Source of the DNA: Gammaproteobacteria bacterium
GTDB taxonomy: Bacteria; Pseudomonadota; Gammaproteobacteria; Arenicellales; JAJDZL01
Assembly (NCBI GenBank): GCA_022823625.1
Contig: JAJEHQ010000034.1
Location: 52,273-116,272 of the forward strand
Length of the DNA: 64,000 nt
Reading direction: 5' to 3'
The translations under genes and the position numbers were made by a program. Positions 27,894 to 36,436 of the stretch are shown here, one piece after another; positions within the stretch are counted from its first letter, which is position 1; every line of letters begins with the position of its first letter. The notes beneath the pieces are model-generated. The model was not told where the DNA came from. It saw nothing but the letters and a program-made list of their open reading frames with translations, and did not search any database.

Positions 27894-28490
27894 TCAAATG
27901 GGAATTCTTCGTTGAAATGCTTCGATCAGAGTGCCTTTATCCATATACTCAAGTTCACCACCCAGAGGTAGCCCCCGTGCCAGTCGGGTTGCATTGTAAC
28001 CATGTCTTGAAAGTAGAGAGGATAAAAATTCTGCTGTTGCATCACCCTCGATTGTAATGTTGGTTGCAATGATGATTTCCTGAATCGGGTTATCGCTGAG
28101 AGTCTGTAGCAACTCGTTGATACTCAGGTCTTCTGGTCCGATTCCCTCCAGCGGGGATATGCGTCCCATCAAGACAAAATAAAGCCCCTTGTAAACCCCG
28201 GTGTCTTCAAAAGAGTTCAAGTCCGCGGGTGTCTCAACAATACAGAGTTGAGTATCGTCCCGAGAGGGTGTCGCGCACAGAGTGCAGGTGGAAGACTCAC
28301 TGAAATTATTGCAGCGAACGCAGTGTGTAACATTGTCAACGGCAAACTTCAGCGCGCTTGCGATTTCCGTGGCAGCTTCCCGGTCCCTGGCAAGCAGCTG
28401 AAATGTATAGCGCTGTGCGGTTTTTGGTCCGACGCCAGATAGTCGACGAAATGCATTCGTCAGGTCCTCAACTGCCCTGGTAACAGCCAT
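27894..28490 (-). CDS. recR: Recombination protein RecR
   Basis: 198 residues, the normal length. Helix-hairpin-helix LSGVGPKTAQRYTFQLL near residues 17-33, zinc finger CVRCNNFSESSTCTLC, and a Toprim domain starting LCIVETPADLNSFEDTG. C-terminal ATRLARGLPLGGELEYMD is the Walker-B-like end of the family. It acts with RecF/RecO in RecA loading at gaps. The order dnaX-ybaB-recR is the standard one in gamma- and betaproteobacteria. Confidence 0.95.
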   Translation of the reverse strand: MAVTRAVEDLTNAFRRLSGVGPKTAQRYTFQLLARDREAATEIASALKFAVDNVTHCVRCNNFSESSTCTLCATPSRDDTQLCIVETPADLNSFEDTGVYKGLYFVLMGRISPLEGIGPEDLSINELLQTLSDNPIQEIIIATNITIEGDATAEFLSSLLSRHGYNATRLARGLPLGGELEYMDKGTLIEAFQRRIPI

Positions 28491-28521
28491 TCAGCAATGA
28501 CATCTTCAGATGGGTGTGCAA

Positions 28522-28833
28522 CTACTTGAGGAAATCGAAGGATGGCATCCCTACAGCCAGATCCTCAATGGCGGCTTCGTTAACTTTATCGACTTTTCGA
28601 ACGGCATCGTTAATGGCTCCAGCTACCATGTCTTCAAGAATCTCGCGATCGTCCATCAATTCATCGCTGATGTCAACTCTCAAAACATCATGGCGTCCAT
28701 TCATGGTGATCTTGATCATGCCGCCACCTGCAACTCCGGTCACTTCCTGTTGTACCAGTTTATTGTTCGTTTTTTTCATTTGGTCCTGAATTCTAGTAGC
28801 CTGCTTCAGGAAATTTTCCAGATCATCGTGCAT
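28522..28833 (-). CDS. ybaB: YbaB/EbfC family nucleoid-associated protein
   Basis: 103 residues. The two helices flanking a beta sheet are visible: a helical start with KQATRIQDQMKKTNNKL, then VTGVAGGGMIKITMNGRHDV and a helical end with AAINDAVRKV-like residues. It binds DNA as a dimer. Located between dnaX and recR with short gaps, the conserved position. Confidence 0.93.
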   Translation of the reverse strand: MHDDLENFLKQATRIQDQMKKTNNKLVQQEVTGVAGGGMIKITMNGRHDVLRVDISDELMDDREILEDMVAGAINDAVRKVDKVNEAAIEDLAVGMPSFDFLK

Positions 28834-28854
28834 TGCAATTTCTCTCTGATAAGG

Positions 28855-30474
28855 TTACTTTGGATTGTCTATTGGAAACTGAATCGATTTGGGGTCAGGT
28901 ATGGCACCAAATTCCTGCTGCAGCATTTTTGGGATTTTCTCTTGTTTAATTCTTTCGATCGCTGAATTCACAGTTTCGTTGTGCTCTTTGGCAGCAACTT
29001 CATCCGGTGTCGCGATTTCAGTCGCTTCTTGCCGAACTTCCAGTACGATTTTCTGCCCAATATATTCTGAAATGACTTTTTGGACAGTCTCCGAATTTGA
29101 AGGCCGCATTATTGACGGTGACGCATTGGGCGGAGCGATCAAGACTATTTTATTTCCTTCTCTGGATGCGAACGATACCTGGTTTGCAAATTGTCTTGCC
29201 ATACCTTTCAGATTCGGTGCGGTGCTTGCGAAATGACACCAATCCTCCGTTGATTGAATTTCACCGGTTTGATTTAGAGCTGCCGCTGGTGCTGCCTGGG
29301 TAGGTTGAGGTTGCGCACCCTGTGTCAAATTCAAATTAGATTTGCCGCTTACTGAAGAGGAATTGTCGGCAGTCTTGCCATCGGACTGAGAGTCTGGATG
29401 AAACGCCATCATTCGAAGTAATGTCATTTCCAGTCCAATACGCGCAGTTGGCGCGAGTTTTAAATCACGTTTGCCGAGAAGCCCTATCTGGTAGTACAGC
29501 TGAATTTCTTCTTCAGTCATTACTGCGGCAAGTTCTCTGAATTGCTCAACGTTGTCTGTCCGGGATTCAACTAGATTCGGTGCCACTTTGTGTAAGCCAA
29601 GATTGTGCAGCTTCAAGAGCAGATCGTCGAGTGCACTCTCGATATTGACAGAACGTTCAAACATCCGCTCAACCACTTGAAATAGTTCTTCAGCATTTCT
29701 GTTGGCAATTGAAATCAGGATGGAATAGATGAAATCATGTGACAGCATACCAAGCATGTCCCGGACTGCCACCTCATTCAAGTTGCCCTGTGTGTACGAA
29801 ATGGCCTGATCGACAATACTCAAAGCGTCTCGCATGCTGCCCTGAGACAGCCGGGCGATCGCATTTATCGCAGCCGGTTCAAACGTCACATTTTCATCCG
29901 GAAGAATTTTTTCAAGTTGGGTCACAATTTCCTCGTTATCCATTGCTCGAAGGTTGAACTGGATGCATCTGGAGAGCACGGTCACTGGAAGCTTTTGCGG
30001 GTCCGTTGTTGCCATGAGAAACTTGACATGTTCGGGCGGTTCTTCAAGCGTTTTCAAAAACGCATTGAAGCTGTGACCCGACAGCATATGAATCTCGTCG
30101 AAAAGATAAATTTTGTAGCGACCGGCGGTCGGCAGGTATGGCACATTGTCGAGTAGTGCGCGCGTGTCTTCCACCTTGGTCTTTGATGCAGCATCCACTT
30201 CGATGAGATCAATGTAACTGCCTTGGTCGACTTCAACACAGGCATTGCACTCACCGCAAGGTTTTGAACTTACGCCTTGCTCGCAATTTAGTGCTTTCGC
30301 CAGTATTCGGGCGATTGTGGTTTTGCCGACACCGCGGGTTCCGGTGAACAGATACGCGTGATGCAAGCGTTCGTTATTCAGGGAGTGGGACAGTGTTCGG
30401 ACTACGTGGTCCTGCCCGACAACATCTTCGAAAAATTTGGGTCGCCATTTTCGGGCGAGAACTAGGTAACTCAC
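28855..30474 (-). CDS. dnaX: DNA polymerase III subunit gamma/tau
   Basis: 539 residues, starting with GTG (MSYLVLARKWRPKFFEDVVG). Clamp-loader ATPase with P-loop GTRGVGKTTIARILAKAL near residues 45-62, zinc-binding CGECNAC, Walker B LFDEIHMLS and sensor LSRCIQF. Domain III ends near residue 360; a Q/A/P-rich linker (about 375-400) separates the C-terminal tau region. At 539 residues it is shorter than the E. coli protein (643). No clear A-rich slippage site for making gamma was noticed. Confidence 0.93.
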   Translation of the reverse strand: MSYLVLARKWRPKFFEDVVGQDHVVRTLSHSLNNERLHHAYLFTGTRGVGKTTIARILAKALNCEQGVSSKPCGECNACVEVDQGSYIDLIEVDAASKTKVEDTRALLDNVPYLPTAGRYKIYLFDEIHMLSGHSFNAFLKTLEEPPEHVKFLMATTDPQKLPVTVLSRCIQFNLRAMDNEEIVTQLEKILPDENVTFEPAAINAIARLSQGSMRDALSIVDQAISYTQGNLNEVAVRDMLGMLSHDFIYSILISIANRNAEELFQVVERMFERSVNIESALDDLLLKLHNLGLHKVAPNLVESRTDNVEQFRELAAVMTEEEIQLYYQIGLLGKRDLKLAPTARIGLEMTLLRMMAFHPDSQSDGKTADNSSSVSGKSNLNLTQGAQPQPTQAAPAAALNQTGEIQSTEDWCHFASTAPNLKGMARQFANQVSFASREGNKIVLIAPPNASPSIMRPSNSETVQKVISEYIGQKIVLEVRQEATEIATPDEVAAKEHNETVNSAIERIKQEKIPKMLQQEFGAIPDPKSIQFPIDNPK

Positions 30475-30789
30475 TTATAGAAATTTTCGAATCTGGACTA
30501 CTCAGGTTTCGGGATTTAAATGCTGTCCAAATAATAACTTTAAGCATTGATTATATGAACAAAATAGCTTACTTCCGATCGCGTTCTGAGGTGATATTCG
30601 CATCGAAGATCCACACTCGATCGAAAACATAAAAAGGAGTCGTAAACGTTTTCAACTCACCGAAAGAAAGCTTGAAATTGCATTATAAAGCCAACCAAAC
30701 GCCTTTGCCGAAATTGATTGAACTGAGGTTGGAAAACCCCACCAACCGATCGACAACCTATTTGTAGATTCCTGGCGTTATCTGAAAAT
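30475..30789. other. Intergenic region upstream of dnaX
   Basis: No gene recognised in any frame. It should hold the dnaX promoter on the minus strand. The CTCACCGAAAGAAA word near 30655 also occurs near 12120. Confidence 0.4.
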
Positions 30790-31009
30790 CGGCGCCGTGT
30801 GCCCGGCACCACACCCGGCGCAGCTGGCGGCTGATGGTTTCAAGCCAGCGCGGACCTTTTTGTCTGAACCGCTTGTGCCAGCGGTATTAGTTGGCTCTGG
30901 ACCAGCCAATGGCTTTCAGGGCAGTGACTTTGCTGCAGCCTTCTTCTCGAAGCTGGTGATGCAGTTGCAGTTTGGTCAGTCGCTGACGGGCCTTTTCTGA
31001 AAGTCTCAC
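30790..31009 (-). pseudogene. Relic of an insertion-sequence transposase (DDE integrase N-terminus)
   Basis: The minus-strand frame reads LSEKARQRLTKLQ, LREEGCSKVTALKAIGWSRAN, a TAA stop, YRWHKRFRQKG and RWLETISRQLRRVW. This is the helix-turn-helix plus linker at the start of IS481/IS3-like DDE transposases. The catalytic domain is absent and the frame has a stop within the recognition helix, so only about 220 bases of the gene survive. No terminal inverted repeats were recognised. Confidence 0.65.
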
Positions 31010-31161
31010 ATTTATATGAACTACTACACTAACGAGTATGAATTTTAGGCAGGGAAGAATTAGGCTTTTTGTAATGACAACAACTGTGTTTTCTACTATG
31101 AAGGCTGAAAAATATGTAAGCCGAATTTAGGGAACAAAGATGTCGATAATGAAGGTGTTAG

Positions 31162-31179
31162 TTTGCCTGGACAGGCAAA
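31162..31179. promoter_or_regulatory. Inverted repeat upstream of nnrU
   Basis: Eight-base arms TTTGCCTG/CAGGCAAA with a two-base centre, about 55 bases before the nnrU start codon. It does not match the FNR/NnrR box TTGAT-N4-ATCAA. It may be an operator or a small hairpin. Confidence 0.35.
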
Positions 31180-31234
31180 AAGAGTTCAGAACTTCAGCTT
31201 AACGAATTTGCTGTCTTTCGCATGATATCGAATC

Positions 31235-31930
31235 ATGATTAATTTTCTGCTGGCCATTGGTTGTTTCCTAGTTGCACACCTGGTGCCGCCGATACCTGCA
31301 GTCCGCAGTCGATTGATTGCAGTTTGCGGGCGGCGAGCCTATATATTTGGAAATTCAAGTCTGTCGCTTGCGCTGCTCGTGTGGATTGTTGTTGCGGTTC
31401 GTCAGGCACCGTTCATCCCGCTTTGGGACCCAGCACCCTGGCAGGCGGCAGTGAGTATTGCCGCGATGCCGCTGGCGTTGTGGTTTTTACTGATCGGATT
31501 TTCAGAAAGTAATTTACTTTCAATTTCATTTCGACGAAGAAATCCAGCTATACCGCTGTCTTCGATGGTCGCAATTACCCGCCATCCGGTGCTTTGGGGA
31601 TTTCTGATTTGGGCTGCATCGCACATTGCGCCCAATGGGGATGTCGTCTCTTTGATCCTGTTCGGTGGCATTACGGCACTTGCTGCAGTGGGTATGCCCA
31701 TTTCGGATTATCGTGCGCGGCGAAGGCTCGGATACGAGCAGTGGCAGAAAATAGCCAGCCCGACGTCAGTCCTGCCTTTTGCCGCCATCATTTCAGGCAG
31801 AGCAAAAGTGGCTGTGACCTGGAAATTTCTGTTGCTGACAGGTGCAGCAATTGTTGTCTATCTCTGGTTCCTGTTCTTCGGACATCAACGGCTGATCGGC
31901 ATTAATCCCCTAGTTTGGACAGGGAGGTAG
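31235..31930 (+). CDS. NnrU family membrane protein
   Basis: 231 residues with about seven hydrophobic segments. Family blocks: LAIGCFLVAHLVPPIPAVRS at the start, ITRHPVLWGFLIWAASHI near residue 108 and DYRARRRLGYEQWQKIASPTS near residue 155. NnrU proteins are linked to denitrification and relate to isoprenylcysteine methyltransferase-like and MAPEG-like folds; the exact role is not known. No good ribosome binding site is visible. The NnrS gene follows three bases later. Confidence 0.88.
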   Translation: MINFLLAIGCFLVAHLVPPIPAVRSRLIAVCGRRAYIFGNSSLSLALLVWIVVAVRQAPFIPLWDPAPWQAAVSIAAMPLALWFLLIGFSESNLLSISFRRRNPAIPLSSMVAITRHPVLWGFLIWAASHIAPNGDVVSLILFGGITALAAVGMPISDYRARRRLGYEQWQKIASPTSVLPFAAIISGRAKVAVTWKFLLLTGAAIVVYLWFLFFGHQRLIGINPLVWTGR

Positions 31931-31933
31931 GGT

Positions 31934-33127
31934 ATGCGCGCTGGCTCTAACATTTCATTTTTCTTCAGTTGCGGTTTTCGTCCGTTTTTTCTCGGTGCTG
32001 CGGCCTGGGCAGTTATTGGAATGTCCCTATGGGCAGCCCTGTTAAGTGGGCAATTTTCTTTTACGACACCTTACGGTGTGATTGGCTGGCACGCGCATGA
32101 ATTCATATTTGGGTATGTGGCGGCGGTAATCACTGGATTTATGCTGACAGCTATCCCGAACTGGACTGGTCGAGCGCCTGTTCAAGGGATCATCCTGGCA
32201 GTGCTCTTTGCGCTTTGGCTGAGTGCTCGGGTGGCGATTGGATTTGCAGATGTATTGGGTTTGGTGACGGCAGCCCTGATCGACAGTCTGTTCCCGCTTT
32301 CAGTCGCTGTCATCGCTCTTCGGGAGATAATCGCAGGACAGAACCGCCGGAATTACAAGATTGTGGTAATCCTGGCCCTGTTTGCGGCATCAAACATCTG
32401 GTTTCATATCGAAGTTGTGAATCGAGGCTTTCCGCTCGATTCAATTCGGACTGCCCTTGCAATGGTTGTCATATTAATCATGCTGATTGGTGGTCGCATC
32501 ATCCCAAACTTCACGCACAACTGGCTCATCAAACAAGGTATTGAAGCGCGGCCAACTGCATTCAATGCCGTCGATGTCCTTGCGCTCGCATTCGCAGCAG
32601 TTTCACTTGCATCCTGGCTTGTATTGCCCCGCTATGTTTTGAGCGGCGCGTTGCTTGCTGCAGCTGGAGTCATGCACATCGTGCGGCTTGCTCGCTGGTC
32701 GGGGCTGCAGACTGCTCGAGAACCACTCGTTCTGGTTTTGCATATTGGGTACCTGTTTGTACCGATTGGATTTATCGCCGTTGGCTGTTCCGTCATCTGG
32801 CCGCAGACAGTGCCTGCTGGTGCTGCGCTGCATGCCTGGTCAACTGGCGCCATCGGAGTTATGACACTGGCGGTCATGACTCGGGCGATTCGAGGCCATA
32901 CCGGACGGGCGCTGACTGCGCCACCAATGACTCAGTTGATATACGTGCTGGTAATTGTTTCTGCCCTTGCGCGGCTTGCCACGATGATTGCACCCGGGAA
33001 CACACTGGCTCTCATTCACATCGCCTCTTATGCGTGGATTGCTGCTTTTGCTGTCTTTGTGGTTCTATATGCCCCAATGCTGCTGGTTCCTCGGCGCAGT
33101 TCAGATGCGAGTATGGGTAACGGTTAA
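31934..33127 (+). CDS. NnrS family protein
   Basis: 397 residues with about twelve membrane segments. Starts FFFSCGFRPFFLGAAAWAVI and contains GWHAHEFIFGYVAAVITGF near residue 50, then GGRIIPNFTHNWL near residue 180 and TRAIRGHTGRALTAP near residue 315, the histidine-rich blocks of the family. NnrS is a haem- and copper-containing membrane protein that protects against nitric oxide stress. A GGGAGG-like ribosome binding site overlaps the nnrU end. No nitrite or nitric oxide reductase lies in the window, so a protective role is more likely than denitrification. Confidence 0.9.
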   Translation: MRAGSNISFFFSCGFRPFFLGAAAWAVIGMSLWAALLSGQFSFTTPYGVIGWHAHEFIFGYVAAVITGFMLTAIPNWTGRAPVQGIILAVLFALWLSARVAIGFADVLGLVTAALIDSLFPLSVAVIALREIIAGQNRRNYKIVVILALFAASNIWFHIEVVNRGFPLDSIRTALAMVVILIMLIGGRIIPNFTHNWLIKQGIEARPTAFNAVDVLALAFAAVSLASWLVLPRYVLSGALLAAAGVMHIVRLARWSGLQTAREPLVLVLHIGYLFVPIGFIAVGCSVIWPQTVPAGAALHAWSTGAIGVMTLAVMTRAIRGHTGRALTAPPMTQLIYVLVIVSALARLATMIAPGNTLALIHIASYAWIAAFAVFVVLYAPMLLVPRRSSDASMGNG

Positions 33128-33173
33128 TTTTCCAACTTGTTGGGGTGACTTTCCGCCTTTTTATAAAAGGTAA

Positions 33174-33205
33174 AAAGACGGGGTCGAGATTTTTACCCTG
33201 TCTTT
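33174..33205 (+). terminator. Hairpin after nnrS
   Basis: Eleven-base arms AAAGACGGGGT (33174-33184) and ACCCTGTCTTT (33195-33205) with one G-T pair and a ten-base loop, 47 bases after the nnrS stop. No strong T run follows, so termination strength is uncertain. Confidence 0.5.
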
Positions 33206-33393
33206 GGGGTTCTCACAACTCTAAACAAGGTTTAACGATACAACTGTGGGAGATTTTTATGATTCACCAGCCGAGAGGAGAAGGTTGGGCCTTTCCGAGA
33301 TTGTCCGTCAGCGCGCCGTGACTCGAATTCGCTCGCATCGTATTCCAGCAACTTAGTCAGAGTAGAGTCTCATCTGAACTGTTCCAAACAAAC

Positions 33394-33510
33394 GGGCGGC
33401 GGTTCCGACTCGCTGAAATTCAATGCCCGCATCAGCTGCTACGGCTGCTTCCTTCCGGACCTGACCGGGTTCACAACCTATCGTCACTGTAGAAGCGAAC
33501 CGTCCCCGCC
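33394..33510 (-). ncRNA. ffs: Signal recognition particle RNA (4.5S type)
   Basis: About 117 bases. The minus strand carries the universal SRP apical domain: GGTCAGGTCCGGAAGGAAGC (within 33445-33466) followed by AGCC. The 5' end GGCGGGGACGGTTCGC pairs with the 3' end GCGAGTCGGAACCGCCGCC to close a single long hairpin. It binds Ffh for co-translational membrane targeting. Exact ends are estimated from the closing stem. Confidence 0.92.
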
Positions 33511-33545
33511 AAATCGCAGTTTTGAATCACTCAAATATTACGAAT

Positions 33546-33573
33546 ACTATAAACCAAAAATACCGCCAGTCAA
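33546..33573 (-). promoter_or_regulatory. Sigma70-like promoter of the SRP RNA
   Basis: Minus strand TTGACT (33568-33573), sixteen-base spacer, TATAGT (33546-33551). Transcription would begin near 33539, giving a leader of about 30 bases to be processed off, as known for the E. coli 4.5S RNA. Confidence 0.65.
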
Positions 33574-33588
33574 TTAGCAAACCAACAC

Positions 33589-33734
33589 CCAAATTTGAAA
33601 TTAGGTGGCTGACAAATTGAGTCCCGCCGTAGTTTTAGGCAGCAGTTCGAATTTGGTAGCCCTGATTTTATATTTGAAGGATTGAGTCGGTGCGAATTTA
33701 TGCCCATACGATTAATCTTTGTGGGCTGAACCGA
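33589..33734 (+). repeat. Direct repeat copy A flanking the accessory region
   Basis: Aligns without large gaps to 42796-42946. The best-conserved word is CAGTTCGAATTTGGTAG; other shared blocks are CCAAAT(T/C)TGAAATTA at the start and a GGTTGAACC/GGCTGAACC-like end. By eye roughly three quarters of positions agree. Both copies are in the same orientation and bracket the genes from 33.9 to 42.6 kb. On the minus strand both also read a similar short peptide (KFEL preceded by a K-I-x-x-T stretch), so the repeat may be the remains of a gene or transposon end. Confidence 0.65.
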
Positions 33735-33909
33735 CATCAGCAGCGGCACAGCCTTTGTCAAGGCAAACCAACGCTTTCTGAGCAGTGGAATCGATTCGAA
33801 TGGATTGAACAGCAGCCACCGAAGGCAACCGACTAACCTCAGAACACAGGTATCGACCGACCAGATAGCCTTAATTTGAATTTGTAACCAACAAGTAGGT
33901 TAAAACATA

Positions 33910-34383
33910 TCAGGATGCTGTTTCAATTTGCGGAATTAAATCTGCTTCCTCAAATTCTCGAAACACCTGAATAACGGGGTCGCCAGTTTTCACATAGCTT
34001 TCCTCTTCCTTTAAGTTCTCCCAAGTCACTTCCTCTGTTTTTAATGTTTCATATTTTGTGACCCACTTGGGTGGCATCAATGCCTCTGATAATCCACTAG
34101 CTAGCAATCCAAAATTAGACGACCCGCCGACATTCACTCGCTTGGTTTTGAATGTCGTCGCTACTGCAAATCGATCCCGTACAGACACAACTTTAACCGT
34201 AACTTTGGGTCTCTCAATCGAACCCAATATTTCACCGGTTTCAGGATCAGATATGTTTTCGTGTTCTTGGTCCAGTACATCAAAATACATACCAATTTTT
34301 ACTCCATGAGTGGCCCCAATATTTATTGCTAACTCTCTTGAGTTCAAAATTTTCGCAACTCTTCCACGAATCGGATCAGTCAT
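33910..34383 (-). CDS. Uncharacterised protein with FlgT-C-like motif
   Basis: 157 residues, no signal peptide or membrane segment. The N-terminal half is a small beta-barrel-like unit: RGRVAKILNSRELAINIGAT, HGVKIGMYFDVLD, then ISDPETGEILGSIERPKVTV and VVSVRDRFAVATTF. This pattern (a GVxxGMxFxV turn and DPETGExLG) resembles the C-terminal domain of FlgT-type proteins. The C-terminal 50 residues are acidic and helical. Its start overlaps the end of the upstream membrane-protein gene by eight bases, so both are translated together. Function unknown; no flagellar genes are present. Confidence 0.75.
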   Translation of the reverse strand: MTDPIRGRVAKILNSRELAINIGATHGVKIGMYFDVLDQEHENISDPETGEILGSIERPKVTVKVVSVRDRFAVATTFKTKRVNVGGSSNFGLLASGLSEALMPPKWVTKYETLKTEEVTWENLKEEESYVKTGDPVIQVFREFEEADLIPQIETAS

Positions 34384-34831
34384 TGCGTTCGCCTCTTATA
34401 TCGTGTAAATTCATTCCTACTTTTAATTCTTCTACAGAATTTGGCACAATATCCTCCCAATCGGCTAAGGCGTCATTTGCTGTAGCAATTTGCTCAATGA
34501 CGATAGCCTTAATGATAACGACTTTCGTTGAATCGTCAATTTTGTCATTCTCAGAAATCATTGCCACTCGCGAAAGACTTTGAAATAAAGAGATAAGCCT
34601 GCGAAAAGCAGAACGAGCATATGGTTCGATAATTTCATGTATTTTGTCTGTTGATGCCCGGCGACCAAAGATATAGGAGCCCACGACAGCTGTAAACAGT
34701 GATAATATTTCAAAAACAACAACTTCGAATTCAGTTAGAGAACGTGTTGTTGCGATATATCCAATCGATACCGTCAGTACGATGGAAATAAATATGAAAA
34801 TCGCTGGAAAAATTCTTTCTACAGTTTCCAT
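34376..34831 (-). CDS. Uncharacterised two-helix membrane protein
   Basis: 151 residues. Two hydrophobic segments (about residues 7-28 and 38-57) form a membrane hairpin, followed by a cytoplasmic helical region of about 90 residues (IHEIIEPYARSAFRRLISLF, IIKAIVIEQIATANDALADW). The gene overlaps the start of the FlgT-C-like protein gene, so the two probably act together. I do not recognise the family. Confidence 0.75.
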   Translation of the reverse strand: METVERIFPAIFIFISIVLTVSIGYIATTRSLTEFEVVVFEILSLFTAVVGSYIFGRRASTDKIHEIIEPYARSAFRRLISLFQSLSRVAMISENDKIDDSTKVVIIKAIVIEQIATANDALADWEDIVPNSVEELKVGMNLHDIRGERND

Positions 34832-35201
34832 TTACTAGCCCTAAGTATTATTGGACCACTCTGCGTGAAATTGCCATAAGTGGTGTTTTGCAGGGTGTTG
34901 GATTATGAAGCGGTCACTTAGTCTGTGATTTTGCCACTACCGTATTTTTAGTTGCGCGCAACTAAAAATTGGCTGAGACCGCGAACATATATTTATTTCG
35001 AATTATCGCAATTTCCAGCAATGAAAACGCTATCGCTTACCACTTATTCAATTTTTTATCTCACCCTATAGCAATCGCGTTAGACCACGGACCGCTATGG
35101 GCGCAAGACGCTCGATCTATGAATTTCGCTGGACTTGAAAGGACTGAATTCGATCTTCAGCGGAGTCGTCATACAAGTTGAACTTGACAACTTAGCATGG
35201 T
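34832..35201. other. Intergenic region with a 26-base palindrome
   Basis: No gene recognised. It separates the two-gene module from the protease-like unit upstream on the same strand; the palindrome at 34944-34969 is described separately. Confidence 0.45.
34944..34969. terminator. Perfect 26-base palindrome, terminator- or operator-like
   Basis: ATTTTTAGTTGCG followed directly by its reverse complement, with no loop. It lies downstream of the 73-residue protein gene and about 115 bases upstream of the membrane-protein start on the minus strand. A-T ends with a GC core suit a bidirectional terminator; the exact symmetry also suits a protein-binding site. Confidence 0.4.
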
Positions 35202-35423
35202 CTATTCATCATTCGATTTTGTGACGGTGTTTTCAACCGAATCGTCTATTGGAACCTCGGTCTCGCTATGAATTACGTCGTAAGCCGGAAGAATTATGAC
35301 TTGATTCTTTATTCTCGCTGAAAAGCAAGACCAATTCAAAGTGTCGGACAAATGAAAAGTGGGAGCAGCAGTTCCATGGGCAGTTCCATTCTCAACAGTA
35401 TTTATGCGCTTTAGTGATCTCAT
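35202..35423 (-). CDS. Small protein translationally coupled to the ClpP-fold protein
   Basis: 73 residues from the ATG at 35421-35423. That ATG overlaps the TGA of the upstream gene (ATGA), and a strong GGAGGA lies seven bases before it, which decides this start and supports real translation. The sequence is polar with a central LSDTLNWSCFSARIKNQVII and an acidic C-terminus (ETEVPIDDSVENTVT). No membrane segment, no family recognised. Coupling implies a role alongside the protease-like partner, for example as substrate, inhibitor or adaptor; this is inference. Confidence 0.68.
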   Translation of the reverse strand: MRSLKRINTVENGTAHGTAAPTFHLSDTLNWSCFSARIKNQVIILPAYDVIHSETEVPIDDSVENTVTKSNDE

Positions 35424-36436
35424 ACTATCTTCCTCCAACCCTCAAATGTTCGACGATCATGTATTGCTGTTTGTTGCAAGTTCGGTTGATCAGACCCGTG
35501 AACTATCGTTTCCGCCAAAATCGTTCCTTCGGTGACGAAGTGATGTGCCCCAAACTGACAACTTTCAATTATTGCACGCGTGTACTGATATTCCGATTCT
35601 TGATTTAGTACGGCTTGCAACCTTACCTCATTAATATCATAAGGCTGTTGAAGTTTCAACTGGTCTGAATAACTCTTTCGTAATTTTCTAAGAACACTGT
35701 ATAGACTTGCGGTGCATTTTTCGATATTTAACCCAAGGTCTTTTGCCTCACGTCGGTTGATCGTGTAGTCATGACTCCCCGATTCGGAGCAAAGGAAATT
35801 TATTATTCCACTTATTGTATCTTCATCGTATTTATGCATTTTTAACAAGCGTTTAGCTAGATCTCGTATTTGCTGACGTGTTCTGAATATTTCGCCAAGC
35901 ACCAAAGGATGAACTTTGTCTGCCAGTTCTAAAAACGCTTTGTAAATGAGATCATCATCGAATCCACGAGATTCAAATTCATCAAGATACCCAAAAACTG
36001 CTTCTACGCTGACGCTGGCACGAGCTTCAGGACTTGCGCCTGGAATTTGAGGCCCGAGTGGATGTTGCAGACTCGGATCAATAGGACCAAGCGTAGCTTG
36101 TTTCGTCATGACAATTTGATCTGCACCAAGTGAAATCAACGTACCAGCACTCATACACTTTCCAGGTACAATCACTTCAAACTCATCACAAAACATGTGA
36201 AGAAGATTGACTAAGTTCCACGCGGCAGATGTACTCCCACCTATCGTATAGAGTACCAAAGACAATTTGTCAACTGGGCCTATTGCATCCAAATGATCGA
36301 CAAATAGGTCAATAACGTCCTGACCAATTTGTGTATCAAGACCTTGGCGGTCTCCAGTAACGTATAGTATTGCTGTGGAATCCCGCATCTCTTCTATACA
36401 TTTCAGAATATCGAGCCTGGTTTTTGATTCTTCCAT
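35420..36436 (-). CDS. ClpP-fold serine protease-like protein (SDH_sah family)
   Basis: 338 residues. Residues 20-130 match the crotonase/ClpP fold of the serine dehydrogenase proteinase family: LVLYTIGGSTSAAWNLVNLL near 60-79, the KCMSAGTLISLGADQIVM block with candidate nucleophile Ser96, and ATLGPIDPSLQHP near 114-126. The C-terminal 200 residues are helical, with HPLVLGEIFRTRQQIRDLAK. No signal peptide or membrane helix, so it is cytosolic. Family members are annotated as membrane-associated or soluble peptidases, but substrates are mostly unknown. It lies upstream of a coupled small protein and inside the repeat-bracketed region. Confidence 0.82.
   Translation of the reverse strand: MEESKTRLDILKCIEEMRDSTAILYVTGDRQGLDTQIGQDVIDLFVDHLDAIGPVDKLSLVLYTIGGSTSAAWNLVNLLHMFCDEFEVIVPGKCMSAGTLISLGADQIVMTKQATLGPIDPSLQHPLGPQIPGASPEARASVSVEAVFGYLDEFESRGFDDDLIYKAFLELADKVHPLVLGEIFRTRQQIRDLAKRLLKMHKYDEDTISGIINFLCSESGSHDYTINRREAKDLGLNIEKCTASLYSVLRKLRKSYSDQLKLQQPYDINEVRLQAVLNQESEYQYTRAIIESCQFGAHHFVTEGTILAETIVHGSDQPNLQQTAIHDRRTFEGWRKIV

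Noticed and set aside
33242..33330. 20-codon open frame starting at ATG 33260 with GGGAG upstream
   Set aside because: Too short, no second line of evidence, and located between the nnrS hairpin and the SRP RNA.
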